From Frigoribacterium sp. SL97 (GTDB lineage: Bacteria > Actinomycetota > Actinomycetes > Actinomycetales > Microbacteriaceae): a stretch of 64,000 bases of DNA. Position 1 is the first letter of the stretch. The number at the start of each line of letters is the position of its first letter. Shown one piece after another: positions 31,621 through 40,260 of this stretch. The notes below the pieces were generated by a model that was given only the letters and a program-made list of their open reading frames with translations, did no database searches and was not told the DNA's origin. The DNA lies in assembly GCF_026625765.1 (NCBI RefSeq), contig NZ_CP113062.1:806001-870000 (forward strand), written 5' to 3'. The position numbers were made by a program, and so were the translations under genes.

Positions 31621-34600
31621 GGCTGAGCGTCACCGTCCTGCACGTCCCGACGGGCCACCGGGCGGACCGCTCGGTCCTGGTCGATCCGGACACCACCGTC
31701 GACGCCGTGGCGCGGCACCTCGCGTCTTCACTGGGTCACTCGGGTCACGCCCCGCCCGCTGAGCCCGGGAGCATCACGGTCGACGGGGTGCCGGTCGACC
31801 CGACCGCGCGCATGAGTTCGGGAATCCTGCTCGACGGCGCCGTCGTCGGCTTCGGCGGCCCGGCGACGCACCTCCGTTCGCCTGCCGATCTGCCCACCAT
31901 CCGCATCATCGGAGGCCGCGGGGCAGGGACGATCCACGTCGTCGACGTCGGGCTCGTCCACCTCGGAAGCGGTCCCGACGCAGGCGTGAGGCTGGACGAC
32001 GTGCGGGTGCCGCCGATCGTCGCGACGATCGAACTCGACGGCGCCGGGCGCTTCACGCTGACCCCCACGGCCGACGCCTTCCCCGAGTCCGACGACGAGG
32101 CTCGCGGGCCACTCGTGCTCGTCGACCGCGTTCCCGTCCGAGGTACGGCCGCCGTGGACGAACACTGCGTCATCACCATCGGCGACACCCTCCTCGCCGT
32201 CGCGCCGGCCGGGCACCCGTCCGCCGCGATCACCGTGAGCGAGGGGGGAGGCACCCTCGACCACGCACGCCCACCGCGCCTCCTGCCGGAACCGCCGACC
32301 ACGACGTTCCGGTTCCCCGCCGAACCCCAACAGGGTGCGAAGCGGCCCCTGCCGATCGTCGCGGCGCTGGCGCCGATGCTGATGGCCGTCGTCATGGTCA
32401 GCGTGTTCGGGAACGTCGCCTTCCTCGCCTTCGGGCTCATGTCGCCGGTGGTCATGATGGGCAACCACCTCTACGACAAGCGCAACGGGAAGGTCTCGCA
32501 CCGGCAACGCCTCGCCGACCATCAGGCCACGAAGGAGGCGGTGGCGGCGGATGCCGAGAGCGCCGTGCGGCAGCTGCAGCGCGAGTTGCGACACCTCAGT
32601 CCCGACGCCGCCACCGTGCTCGACATCGCCGCCCGGCGTCGCTCACGATTGTGGGAACGCCGTCGTGACGATCCGGACCACCTGCGCGTCAGGATCGGCA
32701 CGGCGGATCTGCCCTCGGGTGTCACCATCGAGGACCCGGCCGAACTCGAGCACCGTCGGACCGTCGCTCGCCCCGCGGTCGACGTGCCCGTCACCGTCGA
32801 TCTGGCCGACCACGGGGTCGTCGGGGTGGCAGGCCGATCCGAACACGCCAGACCTCTCGTCGCGTGGATGCTGGCTCAGCTCGCCGTCGCACAGAGCCCC
32901 CGCGACGTGCGGTTGGTCGTCCTGACCGAACACGCTGCGGGCGACGACTGGTCCTGGCTGGCCCATGTCCCCCATGCCCGTCCCGAGAACGGTCGTCCAG
33001 CCGCCGCCTGGGTCGGCAACGACGCCGAGACCGTCGCCCGCCGCATCGCCGAGCTCGGGGCCGAGATCGACTCTCGCCGGCGGGCGGTGCGGGAGTCGCA
33101 GGGGGCCCTCCGTGCGGCCACCGACATCGTCCTCGTCGTCGACGGTGCGCGGCGGTTGCGGGCACTGCCCGGGCTCGTCCGCGTCCTGCGGGACGGGCCC
33201 TCCGTCGGCGTGTACGCCGTGTGCGTCGACGCCGAACGCCGATCCCTTCCCGAGGAGTGCGTCGCCGTCGTCACCTGCGGCCTCGCGCGGCATTCCCTCG
33301 ACGTGCACCGCACCGCCGACGTGCGCGAGGTCAAGGCCGACCTGCTGCCCGCCGGCTGGTTCGAGGCCGTCGCCCGGGCCGTCGCCCCGGTGGTCGACGT
33401 CGACGACGGCGGCGGAACGGGCGGGCTCCCGGCGCGTTCCCGGCTGCTCGACGTGCTGCAGCTCGAACCCCCCACCGCCGAGGCCGTACTCGACCGATGG
33501 GCTCGCACGGGCCCCACGACCGAGGTCGTCATCGGAGAGAGCCTCGACGGCCCGTTCGCATTCGACCTCCGTAGGGACGGTCCGCACGGTCTCGTGGCAG
33601 GCACGACCGGCTCCGGCAAGTCCGAGTTGCTGCAGAGCATGGTCGCGTCGCTCGCCGCCGCGAACACCCCCGAGTCGATGACGTTCGTCCTCGTCGACTA
33701 CAAGGGTGGTGCCGCGTTCCGGGACTTCGCGCCGCTGCCCCACACCGTCGGGATGGTCACCGACCTCGACACGCACCTCGTGGAGCGGGCGTTGCACTCG
33801 CTCGGGGCCGAGCTGCGACGCCGCGAGCACCTCCTCGCCGACGCCGGAGCGAAGGACCTCGAGGACTACGTGGAGGGCGCGGTCGGTGACGATGCGAGGC
33901 CTCCGTTGCCGCGCCTCCTGATCGTGATCGACGAGTTCGCCAGCATGGTCCGCGAGTTGCCGGACTTCGTGACCGGCCTCGTCAACATCGCCCAGCGCGG
34001 GCGTTCTCTCGGAATCCACCTCGTGCTCGCGACGCAGCGGCCGACGGGCGTCGTCACCGGCGACATCAGGGCGAACACGAACCTGAGGATCGCCCTTCGC
34101 GTGACCGATGCAGGTGAGAGCAGCGACGTCATCGACGTGGGTGACGCGGCCGGCATCTCCAAGTCGACACCGGGTCGCGCCTTCGTCCGATTGGGGGCCA
34201 GTGCACTCGTCCCGTTCCAGGCAGGCCGTGTCGGTGGCCGACGCCCCGGGGCGGTGGCCGAGGTCGTGCCCGAGGTGTGGTCGAGTCCGCTCGACTGGCG
34301 GGACCTCGGGCGGGTCGTGGCCGAGCCGCCGCCACGGACGACGACCGAGTCCGCCGGTCGCACCGACCTGGCCGAGCTCGTCGACGCGCTCGCCGCGGCC
34401 TGCACCCGTCTCGGGATTCCTCGCCCGCATCGTCCGTGGCTCGACGCCTTGCCCGACAGGCTCGTGCTCGACGACCTGGCAGGGTCCCGGACGGGCTCGG
34501 ATGTCGACGCGTGCGTCCCCGGCGACGTGGCCGTGCTGCCCTTCGGTCGGCAGGACTTCCCGGCCGAACAGCACCAGGCCCCGGCCGCGCTCGACCTGCA

Positions 34601-36050
34601 GACCCTGGGGCATCTCTTCGTCGTCGGCGCCCCGCGGACGGGACGCTCGCAGGTGCTCCGCACGGTCGCGGCCTCCCTCGCCGACCGGACGAGCTGCGCC
34701 GACGTGCACCTCTACGGCATCGACTGCGGCAGCGGTGCCCTGCTGCCGCTCGAGAGCCTTCCGCACGTCGGAGCCGTCGTCCAGCGGACCCAGCTCGACC
34801 GGGTCCGGCGCCTGCTGACGAAGCTCGTCGACGAGACCTACCGGCGGCAACAGGTGTTCGCAGCGGGAGGTCATGCGGGCGTGGTCGAGCAGCGACGAGC
34901 CTCTCCCGAGGGGGACCGCCTGCCGCACCTGGTCGTCATGATCGACCGGTGGGAAGGGTTCACGGGCAGCTTCGCCGAGATCGAGCACGGCAAGCTCGTC
35001 GACCAGGTGGGGGTGCTCTTGCGTGAGGGTGCCGCGGTCGGGCTCCACGTGCTCGTCACGGGTGACCGGCAGCTCGTCGCGGGCCGGCTCGCCGCCCTGG
35101 TCGACGACAAGCTGCTCCTGCGCCTGACCGACCGGGCCGACTACGCCCTCGCCGGTCTGAACGCGCGGGCCCTGCCCGACGTCCTGCCCCCAGGGCGGGG
35201 CTTCACCGCCGAGACCTCGATCGAGACGCAGGTCGCCTTGATCGATGCCGAGGCCACGGGGCAGGCGCAGGCCGAGGCGCTGAGACGGCGGGCGGCGTCG
35301 GCGGCTCACCGTGACCGTGATGTTCCTGCCGCCCGTCGGCCCTTCCGCGTCGACGAACTGGCGGGCCCCATCTCGTTCGACGACGCCTGGTCCCGCCGGG
35401 GAGCGGCTGACCCGGCGAGCGTCTTCGCCTTGATCGGCGTCGGTGGCGACGACCTCGTTCCGTGGGGTCCCGACCTCGCCGACGGCCCGGGCAGCTATGT
35501 CGTGACGGGCCCCCCGAAGAGCGGGCGCAGCACCGTCCTGGTAGCCGTCGTCCGGTCGCTCACGGCCCAGCGCATCGGAGTGGTCGTCGTCGCCCCACGG
35601 CGATCGCCGCTGCGGGCGCTCGAGGGGTTGCCCGGCGTGGTCGCGGTGATCACCACCCGGACCGTCGAGGAGGCCCTCCTCGCGCCCTTCTTCGCAGACG
35701 CCGACGGCCCTCGCGTGCTCGTCATCGACGACGGCGAACACCTCAAGGACTGCCCCGCGGGCGAGTGGCTCGCGGAGTTCCTCAGGTCGTGCCCCGACAC
35801 CGGTCGCGCACTCGTCGTGGCCGGGACGACCGGCGAGGTGTTGTCCGGGTGGGCCGGCTGGCAGGTCGACGTGAGGAACAACCGGTGCGGCGCCGTGCTC
35901 AGCCCACAGCTGCCCAACGAAGGTGACCAGGTGGGGCTCCGGCTGACGAAGTCCGACCTCGCCGACCGGCCGACGCCCGGGTTCGCCCTCGTGGACGACG
36001 GCAGCGGTCGAGCCGTCCGGGTGCAGGTGCCGTTCGACCGGGCCGGTTGA
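31617..36050 (+). CDS. eccC: type VII secretion ATPase, EssC/EccC-like (FtsK/SpoIIIE family)
   Basis: The 1477-aa membrane-anchored motor drives WXG100 export. Residues 1-90 are a beta-rich domain (LSVTVLHVPTGHRADRSVLV) and about 95-190 an FHA-like domain, the N-terminal layout of firmicute EssC. Two TM helices lie at 245-285. ATPase domain 1 has a canonical Walker A GTTGSGKS (662-669, Lys668) and Walker B IVIDEF (Asp772, Glu773). Domains 2 and 3 have degenerate P-loops, GAPRTGRS (Arg1010) and GPPKSGRS (Arg1304). Only domain 1 is therefore expected to hydrolyse ATP. EssC normally works with EsaA, EssA and EssB, and EccC with EccB, D and E; none is in the window. Confidence 0.92.
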   Translation: MRLSVTVLHVPTGHRADRSVLVDPDTTVDAVARHLASSLGHSGHAPPAEPGSITVDGVPVDPTARMSSGILLDGAVVGFGGPATHLRSPADLPTIRIIGGRGAGTIHVVDVGLVHLGSGPDAGVRLDDVRVPPIVATIELDGAGRFTLTPTADAFPESDDEARGPLVLVDRVPVRGTAAVDEHCVITIGDTLLAVAPAGHPSAAITVSEGGGTLDHARPPRLLPEPPTTTFRFPAEPQQGAKRPLPIVAALAPMLMAVVMVSVFGNVAFLAFGLMSPVVMMGNHLYDKRNGKVSHRQRLADHQATKEAVAADAESAVRQLQRELRHLSPDAATVLDIAARRRSRLWERRRDDPDHLRVRIGTADLPSGVTIEDPAELEHRRTVARPAVDVPVTVDLADHGVVGVAGRSEHARPLVAWMLAQLAVAQSPRDVRLVVLTEHAAGDDWSWLAHVPHARPENGRPAAAWVGNDAETVARRIAELGAEIDSRRRAVRESQGALRAATDIVLVVDGARRLRALPGLVRVLRDGPSVGVYAVCVDAERRSLPEECVAVVTCGLARHSLDVHRTADVREVKADLLPAGWFEAVARAVAPVVDVDDGGGTGGLPARSRLLDVLQLEPPTAEAVLDRWARTGPTTEVVIGESLDGPFAFDLRRDGPHGLVAGTTGSGKSELLQSMVASLAAANTPESMTFVLVDYKGGAAFRDFAPLPHTVGMVTDLDTHLVERALHSLGAELRRREHLLADAGAKDLEDYVEGAVGDDARPPLPRLLIVIDEFASMVRELPDFVTGLVNIAQRGRSLGIHLVLATQRPTGVVTGDIRANTNLRIALRVTDAGESSDVIDVGDAAGISKSTPGRAFVRLGASALVPFQAGRVGGRRPGAVAEVVPEVWSSPLDWRDLGRVVAEPPPRTTTESAGRTDLAELVDALAAACTRLGIPRPHRPWLDALPDRLVLDDLAGSRTGSDVDACVPGDVAVLPFGRQDFPAEQHQAPAALDLQTLGHLFVVGAPRTGRSQVLRTVAASLADRTSCADVHLYGIDCGSGALLPLESLPHVGAVVQRTQLDRVRRLLTKLVDETYRRQQVFAAGGHAGVVEQRRASPEGDRLPHLVVMIDRWEGFTGSFAEIEHGKLVDQVGVLLREGAAVGLHVLVTGDRQLVAGRLAALVDDKLLLRLTDRADYALAGLNARALPDVLPPGRGFTAETSIETQVALIDAEATGQAQAEALRRRAASAAHRDRDVPAARRPFRVDELAGPISFDDAWSRRGAADPASVFALIGVGGDDLVPWGPDLADGPGSYVVTGPPKSGRSTVLVAVVRSLTAQRIGVVVVAPRRSPLRALEGLPGVVAVITTRTVEEALLAPFFADADGPRVLVIDDGEHLKDCPAGEWLAEFLRSCPDTGRALVVAGTTGEVLSGWAGWQVDVRNNRCGAVLSPQLPNEGDQVGLRLTKSDLADRPTPGFALVDDGSGRAVRVQVPFDRAG

Positions 36051-36088
36051 GCCCGGGCCGCTTCTGGGCACCTGCACCCGGGGGCTCA
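36048..36088. terminator. bidirectional terminator between the ATPase and the surface-protein gene
   Basis: TGAGCCC-GGG pairs with CCCGGGGGCTCA with a two-base bulge and an inner loop of about 19 bases. The arms contain the stop codons of both convergent genes. Confidence 0.55.
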
Positions 36089-38026
36089 TCGCGCCTCGCC
36101 CAGGCCGAACGACGACAGGGCGTCGGTCTCGACCGCACGGCAGGCAGTCTCCGAGCCCCGGTCCGGGCGGCGCCTCCGAAGGTGCAGCGCACCTGCCGTC
36201 GTCACGAGCACCAAGCCGGTACCCATGATGCCGAGGGCGACGAGCAACGGTTGCCCTCCACCGGTCGAACCGGTGAAGGCCAGCCTCGCCGGAGGCGCGG
36301 GGGCATCGGCCGGCGCCGGTTGTCGGACGGTCGTCATCTCGCTCCGGTAGACGGTGGTGTCGGCGAAGGCCGGCACGATCCTGCTGCCGTCCTCGGCGGC
36401 CGCCGACCCCTCCGACGAGAACAGGAAGACGTACGTGCCGGGTCGCTCGAGCGTGACGCAGGGCGTGGCGTAGGTGCCGTCCTCGCTGGTGGCGACGGTC
36501 TCGCGGGCCACGATCAGGTCCGGGTCGAGGCGGCCGATCTGTCCGAGGTCGCTTCCCACCTCGGGGGCCTCGGCGAACGGTCCGACGAGCACCGACTCGA
36601 CGTCGACCCCGCCGGGCACGTCGGGGTGGAGGTCGACGACGGTGAGTTCGTCGCTGACGCAGGCACCGGGGTCGATCTCGGCGTCGGACACCACGGTCGA
36701 GATGGTCGGCGTCCAGGGCACGAACGTCGTCTCGGTCGCCGTGCCGAAGGGAGAGCGCCAGGAACCCACCCGGTCACGCCCCGCTTCGACCGGAGTGTCC
36801 GCAGGATCGATGGTCTCGACCCACGTGTAGTAACCGCCGGCGGGCAGCTCGCAGCCCGGCGTCGAGTAGGTGCCCGGACCGTCGACTACCTCGAGGGCGA
36901 CCTCGCAGACCAGCGGGGCGTCGTCCGGCCACGCGGCGGCCTCGACCACCGGAGCGAGGAAGGGCCCCAGCAGGCGGCTCCGCACCGTGACCGGTACGGG
37001 ACGCCAGCTCCCCGCGTCGTCGTATCGACCCCACTCGGACAGGAGCCCGTCTCCGGGCCGCACGCCGAGCGTCACCTGGTCGGTGACGACCGTCCCGGTC
37101 TCGGCCACGGTGTCGCTGGTGACGGTCGACACCGTGGGCTGGAACGGCAGGGGCGACAGCTGCTCGACACTCGCGGCTTCGGAGGCGGAGGCCGCGACCC
37201 CGCCCGAGAAGAGGATCATCTGTGAGCCCGCGGGACTGTTCCCCACCGTGGTCACCCGTCCGTACGGCAGGTCGACGAACTCGACCGAGGCGTTCACGGT
37301 GACGTGGGCAGCGTCACCGGTGGCGACGACGGACACGCTCTCGCCGTTGCGGACGACGGCCGTGGTCGAGCCGTCCGCGAACACGGCGCCGTCCAGGGTG
37401 ACCGTGCCTGCATGTGTCGGTTCGAGGCTCGTCGGCCCGCCCGCCACACGGTCGACCGTGAGGTCGGGGCGGATCAGCCCGGTGCCGTCGTCCGAGAGTT
37501 CGACGGTGATCGATGCCGCGACGGATTTCGACGCGGCCGACGAGGCCTCGGCGAGCATCTGGTTCGCGCGTTCGAGCACGATCGGCCACCGCTCGTTGGC
37601 ACGGCCGGCGTAGTACCGCTGCGTGTGGCCGTTCAGGCCGGTGATGGTCCAGACCGCGAGCTGTCCCGCGGCGGCCGTGTCGGCGTCGGTCGTGCCGCCC
37701 CAGGTGCGGGCGATGTACGCGAGCCGCGCGTGGTCGTCGGTCGAGACGCCGATCACGTCACCACCCGTGGTCGTGTCGTAGTGGTTGCCGACGGGCGAGC
37801 TCTTCCCTGCTTCGAGGCAGAACGCCTGGGTGCCGTCGTCGAGTCGGTAGGTACCGAGCCACGAGACGTCGTCGCCACGCCAGAGGTGGCCCGGGCCGAG
37901 TCCTGTGCCGGTCACGGCAGCGGCCGGAGCGTGGCCGAGCAGCCCGACGGCGACCGAGAACAACAGGGCGAGGGCGAGCGCGAGGCGCCGTCTGGGGGGC
38001 CCGAGGGCCTTCGTTGGTGATGTCAT
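36086..38026 (-). CDS. thioester (TQxA)-domain surface protein with LAFTG sortase signal
   Basis: The 646-aa cell-wall protein has a signal peptide (1-37, LALALALLFSVAVGLLGHAPAAA). A thioester domain follows, in which Cys70 (TQAFCLEAG) and Gln122 (AAGQLAVWTITG) should form an internal Cys-Gln bond. Two or more beta-sandwich repeats come next; GTYSTPGCELPAGGYYTW and GTYATPCVTLERPGTYVF mark repeat ends. The C-terminus is a sorting signal, RLAFTGS, a hydrophobic helix and an RRRR stop, followed by an unusual 20-residue cytoplasmic tail. LAxTG is recognised by class E sortases of actinobacteria. Thioester adhesins bind host or plant surfaces covalently; a ligand here is unknown. It converges on the secretion ATPase gene. 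Confidence 0.85.
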   Translation of the reverse strand: MTSPTKALGPPRRRLALALALLFSVAVGLLGHAPAAAVTGTGLGPGHLWRGDDVSWLGTYRLDDGTQAFCLEAGKSSPVGNHYDTTTGGDVIGVSTDDHARLAYIARTWGGTTDADTAAAGQLAVWTITGLNGHTQRYYAGRANERWPIVLERANQMLAEASSAASKSVAASITVELSDDGTGLIRPDLTVDRVAGGPTSLEPTHAGTVTLDGAVFADGSTTAVVRNGESVSVVATGDAAHVTVNASVEFVDLPYGRVTTVGNSPAGSQMILFSGGVAASASEAASVEQLSPLPFQPTVSTVTSDTVAETGTVVTDQVTLGVRPGDGLLSEWGRYDDAGSWRPVPVTVRSRLLGPFLAPVVEAAAWPDDAPLVCEVALEVVDGPGTYSTPGCELPAGGYYTWVETIDPADTPVEAGRDRVGSWRSPFGTATETTFVPWTPTISTVVSDAEIDPGACVSDELTVVDLHPDVPGGVDVESVLVGPFAEAPEVGSDLGQIGRLDPDLIVARETVATSEDGTYATPCVTLERPGTYVFLFSSEGSAAAEDGSRIVPAFADTTVYRSEMTTVRQPAPADAPAPPARLAFTGSTGGGQPLLVALGIMGTGLVLVTTAGALHLRRRRPDRGSETACRAVETDALSSFGLGEAR

Positions 38027-38125
38027 GCACCGACGATCGGGCAGCCACCCCGGCTGCCGAGGCCGGCACCGCGCCTCCTGTGCACGGTTCCCGCTGACAC
38101 ACGCCGGGGGAGGAGCCGTGATGCA

Positions 38126-38162
38126 ACGACGCCCCCGCCGCGAGGTGCGGCGGGGGCGTCGT
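38126..38162 (-). terminator. terminator after the small acidic protein gene
   Basis: A perfect 16-bp stem (ACGACGCCCCCGCCGC and complement) with loop GAGGT lies 19 bp beyond the minus-strand stop at 38182. Confidence 0.85.
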
Positions 38163-38181
38163 CAGACGGTGGTGACCGAGG

Positions 38182-38415
38182 TCACTCGGTCTCGTCGAGG
38201 TCGATCTCGTCGCCCTCGAGGTCGTTCGAGGCGTACTCGGGCGAGCCCTCGCGGGGCGCGCCACCGGTGGGGCCGTCGTTGCCCTCGCCGACGCCGGGGA
38301 AGACCGTCTCGCCGGCCACGGCGTCGTTCGTCGCGATCTGCTCGGACTCGGCGAACTCGTCGGCCTGGTCGTAGGGCTGCTCGCCCGATGCTGCGGGGGT
38401 GTTGGTGTCGCTCAT
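38182..38415 (-). CDS. small acidic protein of unknown function
   Basis: The 77-aa hydrophilic, highly acidic protein (ending DLEGDEIDLDETE) has no hydrophobic core and is probably disordered. GAGAGGAC lies seven bases before the ATG, and a strong terminator follows, so it looks like a genuine gene. I recognise no family. It is separated by 43 bp from the SnoaL-like gene on the same strand and may be cotranscribed with it. Confidence 0.7.
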   Translation of the reverse strand: MSDTNTPAASGEQPYDQADEFAESEQIATNDAVAGETVFPGVGEGNDGPTGGAPREGSPEYASNDLEGDEIDLDETE

Positions 38416-38458
38416 GGTGTGTCCTCTCGAAGGCGGTGCGGGGTGGTGGGGGAGCGGC

Positions 38459-38869
38459 TCAGGCCAGACCGAGTTGCTGCTTCATGCCGGCCTCGTCGGT
38501 GGCGCCCCAGCGCTCGACGAGCAGGCCGTCCTCGTCGAACCGGCCGACCTGGATGCCGCGCACGGTGAACGACTTGCCCGTGGGTTCCGCGCCCTGGAAC
38601 GTGCCGGTGTGCGTGCCCGAGATCGTGAAGACGGCGGTGACGTTCTCGTCGTCGGCGACGAGGGTCTCGACCGCGAGGTCGGCGTCGGGGAAGGCCGCGA
38701 AGAACTCGGTCCAGAAGGCCTGGATGCCGGCGAGGCCGGCGGGTGCGTCGGGGGCCGGGTCGTGGTCGACGACGTCGGCGTGGAAACCCTCGCCGAGGCG
38801 GTCGATCTCACGGGCGGTCAGGATCTCGCCGAGGCGCTCCTGCGTGGCGAGGTTCTTCTCTTTCGACAT
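38459..38869 (-). CDS. SnoaL-like / ester cyclase-fold protein
   Basis: The 136-aa protein shows the SnoaL-type alpha+beta cone: FHADVVDHDPAPDAPAGLAGIQAFWTEFFAAFPD in pieces, then VTAVFTISGTHTGTFQG, SFTVRGIQVGRFDEDGLLVERWGATD. Family members are polyketide cyclases and many small uncharacterised enzymes; no pathway context is present. Asp and His residues that serve as the acid/base pair in SnoaL are visible (VVDHDP). GGAG lies six bases before the ATG. Confidence 0.8.
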   Translation of the reverse strand: MSKEKNLATQERLGEILTAREIDRLGEGFHADVVDHDPAPDAPAGLAGIQAFWTEFFAAFPDADLAVETLVADDENVTAVFTISGTHTGTFQGAEPTGKSFTVRGIQVGRFDEDGLLVERWGATDEAGMKQQLGLA

Positions 38870-39081
38870 GCGTGTCTCCGTCTTCTGGTTCTGTCGGGGT
38901 GTCTCTCGTCTACTCCCCAGGCGGCAGCGGGCCCCCGATGCTCACAGCAGACGCCCCGCTCGGCGTACCCCTGGGGTCGCCCGCTAGGCTGACCGCGGCC
39001 CATATGTCTTCATGTCGAGATGGCTCGATGTCGAGACGGATCATGGTGAGACGACGCAGCGATGCGGATTGGAAGAACAGC

Positions 39082-40245
39082 GTGGATCTTTTCGAGTACC
39101 AGGCCAGAGACCTGTTCGAGCAGTACGGCGTGCCCGTGCTGCCGGGCATCGTGGCCGACACCCCCGAGGAGGCGCGAGCGGCGTCCGAGAAGCTGGGTGG
39201 CGTCACCGTCGTGAAGGCCCAGGTCAAGGTCGGCGGCCGAGGCAAGGCCGGCGGCGTCAAGGTGGCGAAGACCCCGGACGACGCCGAGGCCGCGGCGAAG
39301 GACATCCTCGGGCTCGACATCAAGGGCCACGTCGTCAAGCGCGTCATGATCGCCGGCGGCGCCCAGATCGCCCGCGAGTTCTACTTCTCGGTGCTGCTCG
39401 ACCGTGCCAACCGTTCGTACCTGTCGCTCTGCAGCGTCGAGGGCGGCATGGAGATCGAGCAGCTCGCCGTCGAGAAGCCCGACGCGTTGGCGCGCATCGA
39501 GGTCGACCCCCGCGCGGGCATCGACCTCGCGAAGGCCACCGAGATCGCGAAGGCCGGCGGGTTCCCCGACGAGCTCGTCGAGAAGGTCGCCCCCGTCCTG
39601 GTGAAGCTCTACGCCGTCTACGAGGGCGAGGACGCGACCCTCGTCGAGGTCAACCCGCTCGTGCTCACCGAGCAGGGCGACATCGTCGCCCTCGACGGCA
39701 AGGTCTCCATCGACGAGAACGCCGAGTTCCGTCACCCCGGCCACGCCGAGCTCGAGGACGCCGACGCGGCCGACCCGCTCGAGGCGAAGGCCAAGGCCGC
39801 GGGCCTCAACTACGTGAAGCTCGACGGCGAGGTCGGCATCATCGGCAACGGTGCAGGTCTCGTCATGTCGACGCTGGACGTCGTCGCGTACGCCGGCGAG
39901 GCGCACGGCGGCGTCAAGCCCGCCAACTTCCTCGACATCGGCGGCGGAGCGAGCGCCGAGGTCATGGCGGCGGGGCTCGACGTGATCCTGGGCGACGCCC
40001 AGGTCAAGAGCGTCTTCGTCAACGTCTTCGGTGGCATCACCGCCTGTGACGCGGTCGCCAACGGCATCGTCGCCGCCCTCGGCATCCTCGGCGACGCGGC
40101 CACCAAGCCGCTCGTCGTGCGACTCGACGGCAACAACGTCGACGAGGGTCGACGCATCCTGGCGGAGGCGGCCCACCCGCTGGTCACCGTCGTCGCGACC
40201 ATGGACGAGGCTGCCGACAAGGCCGCCGAGCTGGCTTCGAAGTAA
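39082..40245 (+). CDS. sucC: succinyl-CoA synthetase beta subunit (ADP-forming)
   Basis: The 387-aa subunit has the ATP-grasp domain followed by the CoA-ligase domain. It begins VDLFEYQARDLFEQYGVPV and has VVKAQVKVGGRGKAGGVK, DGKVSIDENAEFRH and GNGAGLVMSTLDV, all sucC fingerprints. The GTG at 39082 is preceded by GGAAG six bases upstream. Earlier ATGs at 39004-39043 are in a leader of about 85 nt, which starts near the -10-like TAGGCT (38985-38990). It acts in the TCA cycle, making ATP and succinate from succinyl-CoA with SucD, 15 bp downstream. Confidence 0.96.
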   Translation: MDLFEYQARDLFEQYGVPVLPGIVADTPEEARAASEKLGGVTVVKAQVKVGGRGKAGGVKVAKTPDDAEAAAKDILGLDIKGHVVKRVMIAGGAQIAREFYFSVLLDRANRSYLSLCSVEGGMEIEQLAVEKPDALARIEVDPRAGIDLAKATEIAKAGGFPDELVEKVAPVLVKLYAVYEGEDATLVEVNPLVLTEQGDIVALDGKVSIDENAEFRHPGHAELEDADAADPLEAKAKAAGLNYVKLDGEVGIIGNGAGLVMSTLDVVAYAGEAHGGVKPANFLDIGGGASAEVMAAGLDVILGDAQVKSVFVNVFGGITACDAVANGIVAALGILGDAATKPLVVRLDGNNVDEGRRILAEAAHPLVTVVATMDEAADKAAELASK

Positions 40246-40260
40246 GGACTGCACAGAACA

